Positions 18,085 through 27,202 are shown, numbered from the stretch's first letter. The stretch: DNA of 64,000 nucleotides from Companilactobacillus kedongensis (GCF_003946625.1 NZ_RHOR01000013.1:1-64000), one strand, 5' to 3'. The notes: generated by a model not told the origin, from the sequence alone. Numbers and translations: made by a program.

Positions 18085-18128
18085 CCTCTGTGGATTTAGG
18101 ATAATACCTGAATCTATAGAGGATTTTT
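18085..18128 (+). terminator. Intrinsic terminator of the phosphatase gene
   Basis: A 16-bp imperfect stem from CCTCTGTGGATTTAGG to CCTGAATCTATAGAGG, followed by ATTTTTTA. It lies between inverted family-E copies E4 and E3. Confidence 0.75.
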
Positions 18129-18202
18129 TATTCAAAAATCAAAAATAGCCATATTCTCCAAAAAGGAAAATACGACCACTTTATAATATTAAACTGTTAT
18201 AT

Positions 18203-18380
18203 AGCTGGAGATTTTTAGTGATGAAGTCAGTTGTGACAATGGCGTTAGGACGGTGGTTTTCCGTCCTTACACCATTGACGTATTTCGAGATTTGCGTAAG
18301 CAAAGCTCAAAATCGAGACCCCAGACCAAGGCTGGGGTCGGTCCCACAACAGACGTAATCACTAAAAGTCGGAAGCGGCA
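18203..18380 (+). repeat. Family-E structured repeat, copy E3
   Basis: Outer TTTTAGTGAT/ATCACTAAAA stem, then GTC-A-GTTGTG with CACAAC-A-GAC. This replaces ACC/GGT of other copies by GTC/GAC, a two-sided change that keeps pairing. Hairpin one is long (CAATGG..CCATTG). Hairpin two is TTTGC-GTAA-GCAAA with the A-G mismatch. Hairpin three is GACCCCAG-ACCAAGG-CTGGGGTC. It abuts the 3' end of the NiaP-like gene. Confidence 0.82.
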
Positions 18381-18403
18381 TCTAAAACACTAATTACTGA
18401 TAA

Positions 18404-19588
18404 CTAGTCACTAACAGTGTCATGTATTCCAAACAACAATACCAAAATACCAACTGCTAAAACAGCGACGAACATCATAAATACCATTGGAATACTTAAT
18501 CCCATACCCAACAATGCACCAATCAAGAATGGGCCAAGTGTTGCACCGATACGTCCAATTGATTGGGTAAATCCAACTCCAACTCCACGGAATTGAGCTT
18601 CATAATGACTTGGTGTAAAGGCAATCAATGTTCCCCAAGCACCTAGGTTAAAGAATGATAATAACGCTCCACCAATAAGTACAACCGGTAAATCGTTAGC
18701 TGTTCCAAAAATAAATGCACTGATCAATGTCCCCAAAAGATAGATAACCAAAATATTCTTACGACTAATTCTTCCCATTAACCAAGCTGCTAAATAATAT
18801 CCAGGTAGTTGGGCCAAACTCATTAAAAGAGTATAACCAAAACTATTGATCATAGGGATATTCTTTGCAATCAAAACACTAGGCAACCATAGAAACATTC
18901 CGTAATAAGAGAACATAACTACAAACCAAAGGACTGTTAGAACACTTGTAGCTTGTAAATACTTACCAGACCAAATTTCTTTGATTGAATGGAAAATATT
19001 TGAGCGTTCATGCTTAGTATTTTCGTATTCATCTGGTAAGTGTCTTCTCATAACGAAGGCATACAATGAAACGAAAAATGTACAGATAACCGTTACACGC
19101 CAACCAAAAATTGGCATAACTAAGAATGATAGTAATGAAGCTAAGATCCAACCAATAGCCCAAAAACTATCAGCTAAAACTAACATTCTCGATTGTTGCT
19201 TACCACTAAATGAATCAGCCAGCATAGTAGCTGCAACAGGTAGTTCTCCACCTAATCCGACCCCGGTAAAGAATCTTACCAACATAAACATATTCACATC
19301 TTGAGTAAATGCTAATAAAAGATTTCCAACTGAAAATAGGATCAATGTTCCGATCATAACGTGTTTACGACCGAATCTGTCAGCTAAATATCCGCAACCT
19401 AATGATCCAAAAATCATACCCAATGAGGTAACGGCACTAACATAACCGATTTGTGTAGGTAGTAGTTTCCACTCTGCTCCAATGATCGGCATAATAAAGG
19501 ATAATAGCGCAACATCCATGGCATCAAATAGCCAGGCAGTACCAATAACAAATAATAATTTGTTACTCTTAGTTAAAACATTTTGCAT
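18404..19588 (-). CDS. MFS transporter, NiaP-like
   Basis: This 394-aa protein has twelve predicted helices and MFS loop motif GYLADRFGRKHV between helices 2 and 3. Its start (WLFDAMDVALLSFIMPIIGAEW) recalls the aromatic-acid/niacin carrier group that includes NiaP. The gene just upstream on the same strand encodes an NrtR-type regulator, whose known regulons often include niaP. Nicotinate or a related pyridine is therefore the best substrate guess, but the sequence alone allows other metabolite:H+ symporters. Confidence 0.7.
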   Translation of the reverse strand: MQNVLTKSNKLLFVIGTAWLFDAMDVALLSFIMPIIGAEWKLLPTQIGYVSAVTSLGMIFGSLGCGYLADRFGRKHVMIGTLILFSVGNLLLAFTQDVNMFMLVRFFTGVGLGGELPVAATMLADSFSGKQQSRMLVLADSFWAIGWILASLLSFLVMPIFGWRVTVICTFFVSLYAFVMRRHLPDEYENTKHERSNIFHSIKEIWSGKYLQATSVLTVLWFVVMFSYYGMFLWLPSVLIAKNIPMINSFGYTLLMSLAQLPGYYLAAWLMGRISRKNILVIYLLGTLISAFIFGTANDLPVVLIGGALLSFFNLGAWGTLIAFTPSHYEAQFRGVGVGFTQSIGRIGATLGPFLIGALLGMGLSIPMVFMMFVAVLAVGILVLLFGIHDTVSD

Positions 19589-19618
19589 ACTTCATCTCCG
19601 TGTTTATATTTTTTATAA

Positions 19619-19650
19619 AAAAAGTAATTTAGGTACTTTTTACTTTTAAA
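19619..19650 (-). promoter_or_regulatory. Candidate NrtR operator before the NiaP-like gene
   Basis: AAAAAGTA (19619-19626) and TACTTTTT (19634-19641) form a perfect inverted repeat with a 7-bp spacer, and a further TACTTTT follows. It lies 31-53 bp before the transporter start. Assigning it to NrtR rests on gene context only. Confidence 0.35.
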
Positions 19651-19664
19651 ACCTCAAAATAATA

Positions 19665-19685
19665 ACACGGCTTTAAAAGCCGTGT
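19665..19685 (-). terminator. Hairpin after nrtR
   Basis: ACACGGCTTT pairs with AAAGCCGTGT. On the minus strand it is followed by TTATTATTTTGAGG, a weak T run, so termination between nrtR and the carrier gene may be partial. Confidence 0.6.
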
Positions 19686-19693
19686 CAAGTTGA

Positions 19694-20416
19694 TCACTTT
19701 AGCCGGTACACTTTACCTGGACGACCGGCTCCTTTTATGTTTTCAGTTCCTACCTCTAAGAATAAGCGCTTATGAGTCTTACGGAAATTTGAATTATCAA
19801 TTTCTGATAGTGGTACTCGTAAAAGTATCGAATAGATGATCCGAGCCTTTTTTAAGGTAAAAGTTGGACCCAGTATACGTAATATTGTTGGCGAATAGTC
19901 AAGTCGATTCCGGATTCGATTAAACGCTGTTCGTAAAATTAGCGCATGATCAGATATCAGACCATCCAAACTTTTAAATAAATCACTTTGCAGATAGAAT
20001 TCATTTCGATCAATATCTTCATCTAAAGTTTCAAAGGATAATTTACCATGTCTGAGCAAGTAGTTTTCGGAACCGGACTCAACACTGAACCACTGAGCAT
20101 CATCAGCTCCATATCCCGGCACAAGTTTTGGCATATCAGGCAAGTAAATCATATAAGTCAATGCCAATTCCCGTTTTTTTGCCCGGTGAATATCTGTAAA
20201 TGTCGCCAACTGTTCAGTATTAACTAAAGGAAGATCCACACCGATTTTTTCTCGGACTAATCTTAAAGATGATTCTTCAGCATTTTCAGTCTTCCGCAAA
20301 TAGGTTGTCGGTAACCCCCACATTTGTTCTTCGGAATTCTTTAGTAACAGAACTAGTAATTCCTTAGTTTTATTATTGAAACTCCAAATAACATTAGTAA
20401 TACTGATATCCGCCAT
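19694..20416 (-). CDS. NrtR-type regulator (Nudix domain plus winged helix)
   Basis: This 240-aa protein has an N-terminal Nudix-like domain with a degenerate box (the stretch ending SLRLVREKIGVDL lacks the canonical REUxEExGU acidic pair) and a C-terminal winged helix ending GAGRPGKVYRLK, as in NrtR repressors. Known NrtR proteins sense ADP-ribose and control NAD synthesis or niacin uptake. The start at 20416 follows GGGGGC by eight bases; the ATG at 20461 has no such site. The downstream NiaP-like gene fits this regulon. Confidence 0.8.
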   Translation of the reverse strand: MADISITNVIWSFNNKTKELLVLLLKNSEEQMWGLPTTYLRKTENAEESSLRLVREKIGVDLPLVNTEQLATFTDIHRAKKRELALTYMIYLPDMPKLVPGYGADDAQWFSVESGSENYLLRHGKLSFETLDEDIDRNEFYLQSDLFKSLDGLISDHALILRTAFNRIRNRLDYSPTILRILGPTFTLKKARIIYSILLRVPLSEIDNSNFRKTHKRLFLEVGTENIKGAGRPGKVYRLK

Positions 20417-20627
20417 ATTCCATTGCCCCCATTCCCCTATTCTACAATAAAGACCAAGCATTTAACTATGTTTAATTGACTGTCATTATTATAATTGTAT
20501 TGTAATTATTTTAATAAAAAAAGAAATAATTGATTTCTAACCACTATTATTAGAAATAAGACTCTACATGTTAAAAACATTCAGCCTAGTATTGATGCAA
20601 ATTAGATTATTTTGATCACAAAAATTA

Positions 20628-20642
20628 GAAAAAACGTTTTCA
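20628..20642 (+). promoter_or_regulatory. cre-like site upstream of the PEPCK-like gene
   Basis: GAAAAAACGTTTTCA resembles the CcpA-binding cre consensus. It lies 114 bp before the start codon in an otherwise featureless AT-rich intergenic stretch (20417-20755), where no other element could be supported. Confidence 0.4.
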
Positions 20643-20755
20643 TTTCAGCTTTTTATTAAAAAAATCTCATTTTTGTCTAACTTGGTATATAAGTTTTCAG
20701 TAAAATGTTTTAGAATGTAGTTTAAGTCTTTAACTTGAAAGGGGAAATTTTATAA

Positions 20756-22450
20756 ATGTTGAAACCATCAAACGCAGTTGAAACGGACGGGTTCTATATT
20801 AACCCTGACCGTTCAGTCGCTGTAATCAACTATAACGAAGAATATGTTCGTGATATTTTTCAATTGATCAACTCAGACAGTTTTGCCAACTTAGTAAAAC
20901 TTTATCTCAAAGAGGTTCAAAAAACATCCACTAATGATTTTGAAAAATTGGATGCTGAAACTTACACAAATACTTTGAAAGCTATCTTAGTAGATAATAA
21001 AGCTGGATATGAAAACCATGACCGAAGTTTGATCCTAAAAAGTATTGAAGATTTATATTCATTCTATCGTTCATACTTTAGAGTTTCTCTGATCAACAAA
21101 CACAATAGTGATATCGTAAGCAACAACTTTATGGATATTGATAATCGCTTTAACGAAATTGTTTTGCAATTATACCGTGCTATTGAAGAGAAATTGCAAG
21201 GATTCTCTAACCGTGCATATCGTCAAGTTAACGCCGGTACTAACGCTTGTGTCCTTACACAATCTATCTCTTGGCCTACTCCTAAGGGTTACGAAGCACT
21301 ACAAAACATCAGATTCTTGGATACACTTATGTTGCGTCCACCAATGATGATGCACACTAAGAGTAACAAACGTGAAGGTGTCTTTGATGCTGTTAAAGAT
21401 AATCCAATCGCTAAATTTGACGGCGACCAAAAGGATTGGTTCTGTTTCCCTGCTAAAATTGGTGAAAGTTTAGCTTATGTTTACTTCCATCGTGACTATT
21501 TTGTCAGCGGAATTGCTCTAGCCAACTTATTTGAAGTTGCTGACACAGCAAGTATCGAAGGCCAAAAACCAGATGAGATCTTACTATTCGGTTTGGATAA
21601 AACCGAAGGTGACGTTTGCCACTACTATCATGATGAAGAAAATGACCTTTGGGTCGGTGAAGTTCCTTACAATGATAAGACTACTTACTTTGGTTACATG
21701 AAGAAGATGTGTTTAACACTTCATAACTTACACATGATTTATGAAAACCGTCTTCCAATTCATGGTTCAATGGTTAGGATCAGTTTCTCAAATGGTAAAA
21801 CTAAGTCAGTTGTCTTCTTTGGTGACTCAGGTGCCGGAAAGTCAGAATCTATCGAAGCTTTACAAGAAATCGCTGATGATAAGATCTTAAATATCGAAAC
21901 AATTTTTGATGATATGGGTAGTTTTGCCTTTGATGATGAAGGCAATGTCTACGCTCAAGGTACTGAAACCGGTGCGTTCGTTCGTTTGGATGACTTGAGT
22001 AGTTCTGTCGCCTTCAATAACATGGACCGTGGTATCTACCTGAATCCAGAATTAAAGAATGCCCGTGTTATTTTGCCAGCTAATACTTACAAGCGTGTTG
22101 TTGAACATCACCATATCGACATGTGGGTTTACGCCAATAACTACGATGCCGAAATCGGCTTACACCAGTTCCCTGACGAAGATAAGGCTAAAGCAACCTT
22201 CATCGCCGGTAAGAGAAAGGCTCTTGGTACAACTGATGAAGTTGGTATGAGTACAACCTTCTTTGCAAATCCATTTGGACCTGTTCAAGAAGAAGAAAAA
22301 ACTCGTCCCGTTATCGACAAGGTCTTCAACAAACTATATAAAGACAAAGTTTATGTTGGTGAAATCTATACTCACCTTGGCTATGATAAGTCCAAGGACA
22401 GTTTACAAGAATCAGCCAAAGAATTATTAAATCAATTAATGAATAATTAG
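20756..22450 (+). CDS. PEP-carboxykinase/HPr-kinase-like P-loop enzyme
   Basis: This 564-aa protein has a Walker A motif GDSGAGKSESIEAL (about 358-371) in the style of HPr kinase and a following IFDDMGSF block, on a PEPCK-like scaffold. Lactobacillus homologues tend to be labelled PEP carboxykinase, but classical PEPCK signatures are not obvious to me, and the first 200 residues are helical and unfamiliar. It may therefore be a decarboxylase or a small-molecule or protein kinase. AAAGGGG precedes the ATG, and an upstream cre-like site suggests carbon catabolite control. It stands alone with its own terminator. Confidence 0.6.
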   Translation: MLKPSNAVETDGFYINPDRSVAVINYNEEYVRDIFQLINSDSFANLVKLYLKEVQKTSTNDFEKLDAETYTNTLKAILVDNKAGYENHDRSLILKSIEDLYSFYRSYFRVSLINKHNSDIVSNNFMDIDNRFNEIVLQLYRAIEEKLQGFSNRAYRQVNAGTNACVLTQSISWPTPKGYEALQNIRFLDTLMLRPPMMMHTKSNKREGVFDAVKDNPIAKFDGDQKDWFCFPAKIGESLAYVYFHRDYFVSGIALANLFEVADTASIEGQKPDEILLFGLDKTEGDVCHYYHDEENDLWVGEVPYNDKTTYFGYMKKMCLTLHNLHMIYENRLPIHGSMVRISFSNGKTKSVVFFGDSGAGKSESIEALQEIADDKILNIETIFDDMGSFAFDDEGNVYAQGTETGAFVRLDDLSSSVAFNNMDRGIYLNPELKNARVILPANTYKRVVEHHHIDMWVYANNYDAEIGLHQFPDEDKAKATFIAGKRKALGTTDEVGMSTTFFANPFGPVQEEEKTRPVIDKVFNKLYKDKVYVGEIYTHLGYDKSKDSLQESAKELLNQLMNN

Positions 22451-22456
22451 ACAGCA

Positions 22457-22486
22457 AAAAAGCAGATCGCATGATCTGCTTTTTTT
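22457..22486 (+). terminator. Intrinsic terminator of the PEPCK-like gene
   Basis: AAAAAGCAGATC-GCAT-GATCTGCTTTTT with additional T, directly after the stop codon. Confidence 0.85.
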
Positions 22487-22504
22487 ATTATCCTAAATCT
22501 TATT

Positions 22505-22720
22505 TTACTTGAGTAGCTTTTCAACTGCTGGTTTCAAATCGGCTTCGCTCATATCATCATACTTCTTAGCTTCTACCGTTGTTTTATCAGTGTTATGATT
22601 TGATGCTTCCATAAAGTGATCCCAAATAGCATCTCTAACTGGAAGTGTAGAGTCACTCCAATCAAAAACTTCATTCATTTTCATATCTAATAAACTTGTT
22701 TTATCTACTGATACAGCCAT
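22505..22720 (-). CDS. Small conserved-looking protein, unknown function
   Basis: A 71-aa acidic protein with no transmembrane segment and no motif I recognise. It has a strong ribosome site (AAAGGAAG) and ordinary codon use. The sequence begins MAVSVDKTSLLDMKMNEVF and is predicted to be helical. It stands alone between a terminator and a cre-bearing promoter region, which might place it under carbon control. Confidence 0.6.
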   Translation of the reverse strand: MAVSVDKTSLLDMKMNEVFDWSDSTLPVRDAIWDHFMEASNHNTDKTTVEAKKYDDMSEADLKPAVEKLLK

Positions 22721-22877
22721 TATTAAAGCTTCCTTTCTTCATTTACAACTACCATTGTAGGTCATAAAAGTCGAGATGTTTAGCATTTACACCTATTAAT
22801 TTTTAAAGCGTAGAATCGATGTATCTTTTTTTCTGAAATATCAGTTCTACCAGAAACTGTATTGCCATTATTATTTT

Positions 22878-22891
22878 CAAAAGCGTTTTCA
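22878..22891 (-). promoter_or_regulatory. cre-like site
   Basis: CAAAAGCGTTTTCA (minus strand TGAAAACGCTTTTG) is close to the CcpA consensus. It lies about 160 bp upstream of the 71-aa protein gene and just after a terminator. Confidence 0.4.
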
Positions 22892-22907
22892 AAGTCAGTA
22901 TAAAAAA

Positions 22908-22936
22908 ACAGATAGTCGCTAAGCCGGCTATCTGTA
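22908..22936 (-). terminator. Terminator of the exporter accessory genes
   Basis: ACAGATAG/CTATCTGT stem. On the minus strand it is followed by TTTTTTT. It ends the unit that includes the gene at 22956-23165. Confidence 0.75.
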
Positions 22937-22955
22937 TATAATTTCATTCTTAATT

Positions 22956-23165
22956 TTATCTAAAGCATCCCATATAGTAACCTTGATTGAATGGGAACAT
23001 GTGTAACGCTGGTATAACGGTAAAAATAACTAAAACAGCCACAACAATACCAATAATAACGGGAGCTCTATTTTTATTAAATTTAAAAGACTTATTATCC
23101 TTAGAAAAAGCGTACCAAACTAACGCTAAAAGTAGAACTATTATAATAGACGAACTAAACATCAT
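22956..23165 (-). CDS. Small membrane protein
   Basis: About 69 aa with two hydrophobic helices (SSSIIIVLLLALVWYAFS, then a second around PVIIGIVVAVLVIFTVIPAL) separated by a short basic, asparagine-rich loop. The start at 23165 follows AAAGGGG. It lies 36 bp after the lipoprotein gene, at the end of the MacA/MacB-type exporter block, and may be an accessory component. I do not recognise a family. Confidence 0.55.
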   Translation of the reverse strand: MMFSSSIIIVLLLALVWYAFSKDNKSFKFNKNRAPVIIGIVVAVLVIFTVIPALHMFPFNQGYYMGCFR

Positions 23166-23201
23166 GGCTCTATCCCCTTTTTCCAAAAAGAATAGCATGA
23201 T

Positions 23202-23867
23202 TTATTTCGTATGGCTACTGTTTAGTTTGCAATCTAAAACTTCAGTTAAATCTTGTAATTGTTCTACTTTTTCATCATTTTGAATACCTCTTAGATCCAA
23301 ATTATTTAATTTTAGATGATCATTTCTAACGACCCAGAAATTAAAAAGCGGTGCACTGATTTGATATTCACCACGCTTTTTAACGATACCTGTAACAAAC
23401 TTTCCACCTATCTTTGGTAGTGGAAAAGAATTTTTCTTGTACAAATACTCTTTATGTGTGACATCTTTTGAAAAATTACCTTCGATATCTATTTCAATTT
23501 CATCAGCAAAACCAAATCCTGACGGAAAATTTGTTGTTATATAGTGACTAGTTTTTTTGCCCGACAAAACTTTATCGACTTTCACCTGCACCGTAGTAGT
23601 CGGAAAAATTGTTTGATGTTTGTTCTTCTTATAGTCAATGACTGTACCCAGAATTATCGAATCATTTTTCTTCTTTAGATCATGCCAAGTCAAAGGTTCA
23701 TTGCTATAATCCATCATCCCAAAGCTTGGATAGTATTTAACTTTTGTAGTCTTAGCCTGTTGATTCCAACGCTGCTTATTTTTAGATATTGCAGACTGTT
23801 GCTGTTTATTATGCTGACAGCCGACCAGCAGTAACATCGGCAAAATTACCCAAAATATTCTCTTCAT
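23202..23867 (-). CDS. Putative lipoprotein
   Basis: This 221-aa protein has a lipoprotein signal peptide with lipobox LLVGC (Cys17), so it should be anchored outside the membrane. The mature part is lysine-rich with no domain I recognise; LGTVIDYKKNKH and VDKVLSGK suggest a beta-rich fold. The gene starts directly after a terminator hairpin and has no clear Shine-Dalgarno sequence, so it may depend on read-through or on an unusual start. It is probably an exporter accessory gene by position. Confidence 0.6.
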   Translation of the reverse strand: MKRIFWVILPMLLLVGCQHNKQQQSAISKNKQRWNQQAKTTKVKYYPSFGMMDYSNEPLTWHDLKKKNDSIILGTVIDYKKNKHQTIFPTTTVQVKVDKVLSGKKTSHYITTNFPSGFGFADEIEIDIEGNFSKDVTHKEYLYKKNSFPLPKIGGKFVTGIVKKRGEYQISAPLFNFWVVRNDHLKLNNLDLRGIQNDEKVEQLQDLTEVLDCKLNSSHTK

Positions 23868-23873
23868 ATAAAA

Positions 23874-23908
23874 AATAATAGCAGGACTAAGATAGCCCTG
23901 CCATTATT
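23874..23908 (-). terminator. Hairpin between two exporter accessory genes
   Basis: A 14-bp imperfect stem (AATAATAGCAGG with CCTGCCATTATT) that on the minus strand runs into TTTTTTA just before the lipoprotein ATG. It is probably an intra-operon terminator or attenuator. Confidence 0.65.
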
Positions 23909-23930
23909 TGTCAGTATGTATTTTTATTAT

Positions 23931-24386
23931 CTAAACAATACTTATTACAAACCAGATCACATTCCAAATAGTAATTTTGATTTTATTAGATTGATCGACT
24001 TTTAAATTTTTCCAGTTGAGCCAAATCATTGAACCAGCTCCGATTATTCCAATGATCAACTTTTGCCAGATACTAGCATCTTTACTTATGATAATAAAAG
24101 CCAACGAACTTAAGATACTAGTCACGGCTAATCCTATAGTTGTGTTGATGAAAACTACTTTCATATCAGCTTTAGTATTCTTCAATAGAAGATATGAAAT
24201 ACCATATAAAATGGCAAAAGCGACTGTTGCCTCAATAGCAAAAATCAAGAATTTGAATTTCATAGCTGCCATTGGTGCCCCAGAAATATTCTTATCCCCC
24301 AAAAATAACGTGATGATATCTAAAAAGAAATAAATTAAAAATATCCCTACTAAACTTACTTTATCTAATCCGTATAACTTTTTCAT
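23931..24386 (-). CDS. Multi-spanning membrane protein, unknown
   Basis: This 151-aa protein has about five hydrophobic helices with short loops (for example SLVGIFLIYFFLDIITLFLG and ITIWNVIWFVISIV at the end). No enzymatic motif is visible. It begins eight bases after the MacB-like permease gene, so it is part of the same operon and is presumably a partner or regulator of the exporter. Confidence 0.6.
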   Translation of the reverse strand: MKKLYGLDKVSLVGIFLIYFFLDIITLFLGDKNISGAPMAAMKFKFLIFAIEATVAFAILYGISYLLLKNTKADMKVVFINTTIGLAVTSILSSLAFIIISKDASIWQKLIIGIIGAGSMIWLNWKNLKVDQSNKIKITIWNVIWFVISIV

Positions 24387-24394
24387 AACGCCCT

Positions 24395-25549
24395 CTATTC
24401 TTCCTTAAGTAATCCTACAAGTGATGATTTAGCAGCTTTATTTGATGGAATAAAGCCGAATATCAATCCTACTGCTGTTGAAACTGACAACGACATAATA
24501 ATTGCATATGCTGTTACAACTGCCTTGAACGGTAAGAAATGATTGATGATCGACACTAATCCGTATCCTAAAGCAATACCGATCAAGCCACCGATGACAC
24601 AGAGAATAATACTTTCAATTAAGAACTGATTCCTAATATCACCTGAAGTTGCACCGAAGGCACGTCTGATACCAATCTCTTTCCTACGTTCTGACACAGT
24701 AATATACATTACGTTCATAACACCAATTCCGGCGATAAGTAATGAAATTCCCGCAACAAAAGCCACGAAGTAAGTAATATTATTCAGTGTCTTAGTAAAA
24801 CTCTTAGTGATTTGATCAGGATGCGAAACTTCATATTTACCTAACTTGTCATCCTCACCAAACTTTTTCATCTCATTAAGAGCACTTTTGCCAACAACTT
24901 TCTTACTTGCTGAACTTTGAACATAAATTTTAGCTTCGTCTTGTGATATCTGACTAGCAAATAATTGCTTAAAAGTCGTTTTAGAAACATAAATATCAGG
25001 ACGATAATTAAAGTCCCCGATTTTATAAACGCCACTGACCACAAAAACATTATCATTGATAACTAGTCGTTTGTTCAAAGCCTTGTCTTTAAAGATCTTA
25101 TCAGCCAAATCTTTTGAGATAAAAATATTGCTAGTATCATCAGCATCTAAAGTTGATCCAAAACCTTCAGATAGCTTCAACTTTTTAGGAATCTTATTCA
25201 AGTTTGCGGAAGCCTTTTTAGTCTGATGTTGGACTGTCACACTGGCTTCAGGATTACTACTAGTCAATTTGACATGATCAACACCTTTAATACCTTCTAA
25301 AACTGACAAGTCATTTCTCGTAAAACCACTCGTCGTATCATCGTCTGATGATGGTGTAAAAGCCAATGTTACACGATTCTTAGTGTTGTGATCCTGCAAG
25401 CCTTTAGTCTCAACACTTGTAAAGCCGTCCCCAATGGCCAAGATACAAATAACACTGGTGATACCAATAATTATTCCTAACATTGTCAAAAAATTTCGAT
25501 TCTTATTCTTACCAATTGATTTGAGTGCGATCATAACTTTATCTAACAT
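24395..25549 (-). CDS. ABC transporter permease, MacB-like
   Basis: This 384-aa protein has the MacB layout: one N-terminal helix (about 18-40), a large extracytoplasmic domain (about 45-260), then three C-terminal FtsX-type helices with NVMYITVSERRKEIGIRRAFGA between them. It works with the ATPase gene that overlaps it by one base (TAATG) and with the adaptor upstream. Such complexes export peptides or toxic compounds, or signal mechanically, in Gram-positive bacteria. Confidence 0.85.
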   Translation of the reverse strand: MLDKVMIALKSIGKNKNRNFLTMLGIIIGITSVICILAIGDGFTSVETKGLQDHNTKNRVTLAFTPSSDDDTTSGFTRNDLSVLEGIKGVDHVKLTSSNPEASVTVQHQTKKASANLNKIPKKLKLSEGFGSTLDADDTSNIFISKDLADKIFKDKALNKRLVINDNVFVVSGVYKIGDFNYRPDIYVSKTTFKQLFASQISQDEAKIYVQSSASKKVVGKSALNEMKKFGEDDKLGKYEVSHPDQITKSFTKTLNNITYFVAFVAGISLLIAGIGVMNVMYITVSERRKEIGIRRAFGATSGDIRNQFLIESIILCVIGGLIGIALGYGLVSIINHFLPFKAVVTAYAIIMSLSVSTAVGLIFGFIPSNKAAKSSLVGLLKEE

Positions 25550-26220
25550 TATCTTTTCACACTCTTTTCATTATTATATAAACGTCCATCGCGAATAAAG
25601 ACTGTTCGCATTGCATAGTCAGCTACTTCACTATCATGAGTAACCATAATGATCGTTGTTCCTGATTCATTCAGATCAGTAAAGATATTCATGATCTCTT
25701 TACTCGTTTTGGAATCTAAAGCTCCTGTGGGCTCATCTGCGATAATTAAATTAGGCCGATTAACAATTGCCCGAGCAATGGCCACACGCTGCTGCTGCCC
25801 ACCAGAAAGTTCAGATGGAAGATTTTTCTCTTTTCCTTCTAATCCCACTTGTTTGATAACAGATTCAACTAATTCGCGTTTGTTAGTTTGTTTTTGTTTG
25901 CTATAAATTAACGGAATTTCAATATTTTCATAAACACTATAAGTCGTTAATAATTTGAAATTTTGGAAGACGAACCCTAATTGATCACCACGAATTTTTG
26001 ATAGGTAGTTATCATTAGCATCTTTGTAGGATTTTTCTTTTAATAAATATTCGCCAGTATAATTTTGATCCAATAATCCTAAGATATTGATCAAAGTTGA
26101 TTTCCCCGATCCAGATGGACCCATGATAGCTAAAAACTCACCATCGGCTACTTCCAGATCAATATTTTCTAAAGCGACGAATTTACCATATTTCTTACCA
26201 ATATCATTTACTTTGAGCAT
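25549..26220 (-). CDS. ABC transporter ATP-binding protein, MacB/LolD type
   Basis: This 223-aa ATPase has Walker [10 protein letters not shown], signature [14 protein letters not shown] and Walker [14 protein letters not shown]. The sequence is typical of the MacB/LolD/BceA group, which drives mechanotransmission rather than ordinary substrate passage. It lies between the adaptor gene (11-bp gap) and the permease gene (one-base overlap). Confidence 0.88.
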   Translation of the reverse strand: MLKVNDIGKKYGKFVALENIDLEVADGEFLAIMGPSGSGKSTLINILGLLDQNYTGEYLLKEKSYKDANDNYLSKIRGDQLGFVFQNFKLLTTYSVYENIEIPLIYSKQKQTNKRELVESVIKQVGLEGKEKNLPSELSGGQQQRVAIARAIVNRPNLIIADEPTGALDSKTSKEIMNIFTDLNESGTTIIMVTHDSEVADYAMRTVFIRDGRLYNNEKSVKR

Positions 26221-26231
26221 CTGATCACCGC

Positions 26232-27137
26232 CTAAAACAAGACTAGCTTATCGCCGGCCTTGATATTTTCTTTAGTGTAGTAATCATTGCCATGCTTAGT
26301 TAGATTCAAGATGATCTTATGTTTCTTATTCTTCTTTAGAAGATAAACTGTATCTTCATCCTTAACTGCACTAGCGGGTATCTTATAGCCTAAAGACTTA
26401 TTCTTGATTTGCACGTGCATACCATAAGGCAAGGTTTCTTCAGTACTTACTTGGAAATGGTAGTAAGAAACAGCCCCTTTGTTGTATGGAATGGCATCTT
26501 TTTGTGAATACGTACCGGTAATTTCTTTACCGTTATTCTTTACGACCGTAACGTCTTTACCGACTTTAACTTTGTCCAAGCTAAATTCGTTTACGTTACC
26601 CAAAATAACTGGATTACCATAAATATAGCTGTTACCTTCGCTGTCTTTATAGTAAGTTCCAGAGATAGGTGCAGTAACTACACGATTCTGTTGCTTATTG
26701 AGTTTATTCAACTTATCCTGTGCATCTGCCAAACTCTGTTGATCTTTAGCTAATTCAATTTGATCATCAACTGATTTAGTCGTATTCTTATTAGCTTCTT
26801 GAATAGATAAGTTGATCTGTCTGATCTCTAAATTGACACTATTGATCTCTCCAGACATATCTTCATAAAAACTGAAGATCGTCTGCCCCTTCATAACTTT
26901 TTGACCATTAGTAACCTGTGTTGAAGCCAATACCTCATCAGTCGACTTAGGCTCGGCACTAACTGTATTTTTTTCATCAGCTTGAACAACACCGGTGAAG
27001 TAATTTGTGTCCTGAGACTTTACCATATAAGTAGTGTATTTGGGTTCAGTTGCAGTTCCCTTTCCTAGAGCCAAAAATATAACTATAGCGACTAAAAAAA
27101 CATTGATGCTCCAGATAGCAATTTTGATTTTCTTCAT
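26232..27137 (-). CDS. Efflux adaptor, MacA/HlyD-like
   Basis: This protein of about 301 aa has one N-terminal membrane helix (IAIWSINVFLVAIVIFLAL) and an extracytoplasmic part with a lipoyl-like hairpin, a coiled coil (about 115-165) and beta-barrel segments (TAPISGTYYKD around 175). The start at 27137 follows GGGGAGAA; the longer ORF lacks a site. It should connect the MacB-like permease to its extracellular substrate. It is the first gene of the exporter operon. Confidence 0.8.
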   Translation of the reverse strand: MKKIKIAIWSINVFLVAIVIFLALGKGTATEPKYTTYMVKSQDTNYFTGVVQADEKNTVSAEPKSTDEVLASTQVTNGQKVMKGQTIFSFYEDMSGEINSVNLEIRQINLSIQEANKNTTKSVDDQIELAKDQQSLADAQDKLNKLNKQQNRVVTAPISGTYYKDSEGNSYIYGNPVILGNVNEFSLDKVKVGKDVTVVKNNGKEITGTYSQKDAIPYNKGAVSYYHFQVSTEETLPYGMHVQIKNKSLGYKIPASAVKDEDTVYLLKKNKKHKIILNLTKHGNDYYTKENIKAGDKLVLF

Positions 27138-27202
27138 ATAATTCTCCCCATACATAGATAGCTTTAAGAATAACAGCTCAGCTTTTGAAATCAAAATCAC
27201 TC

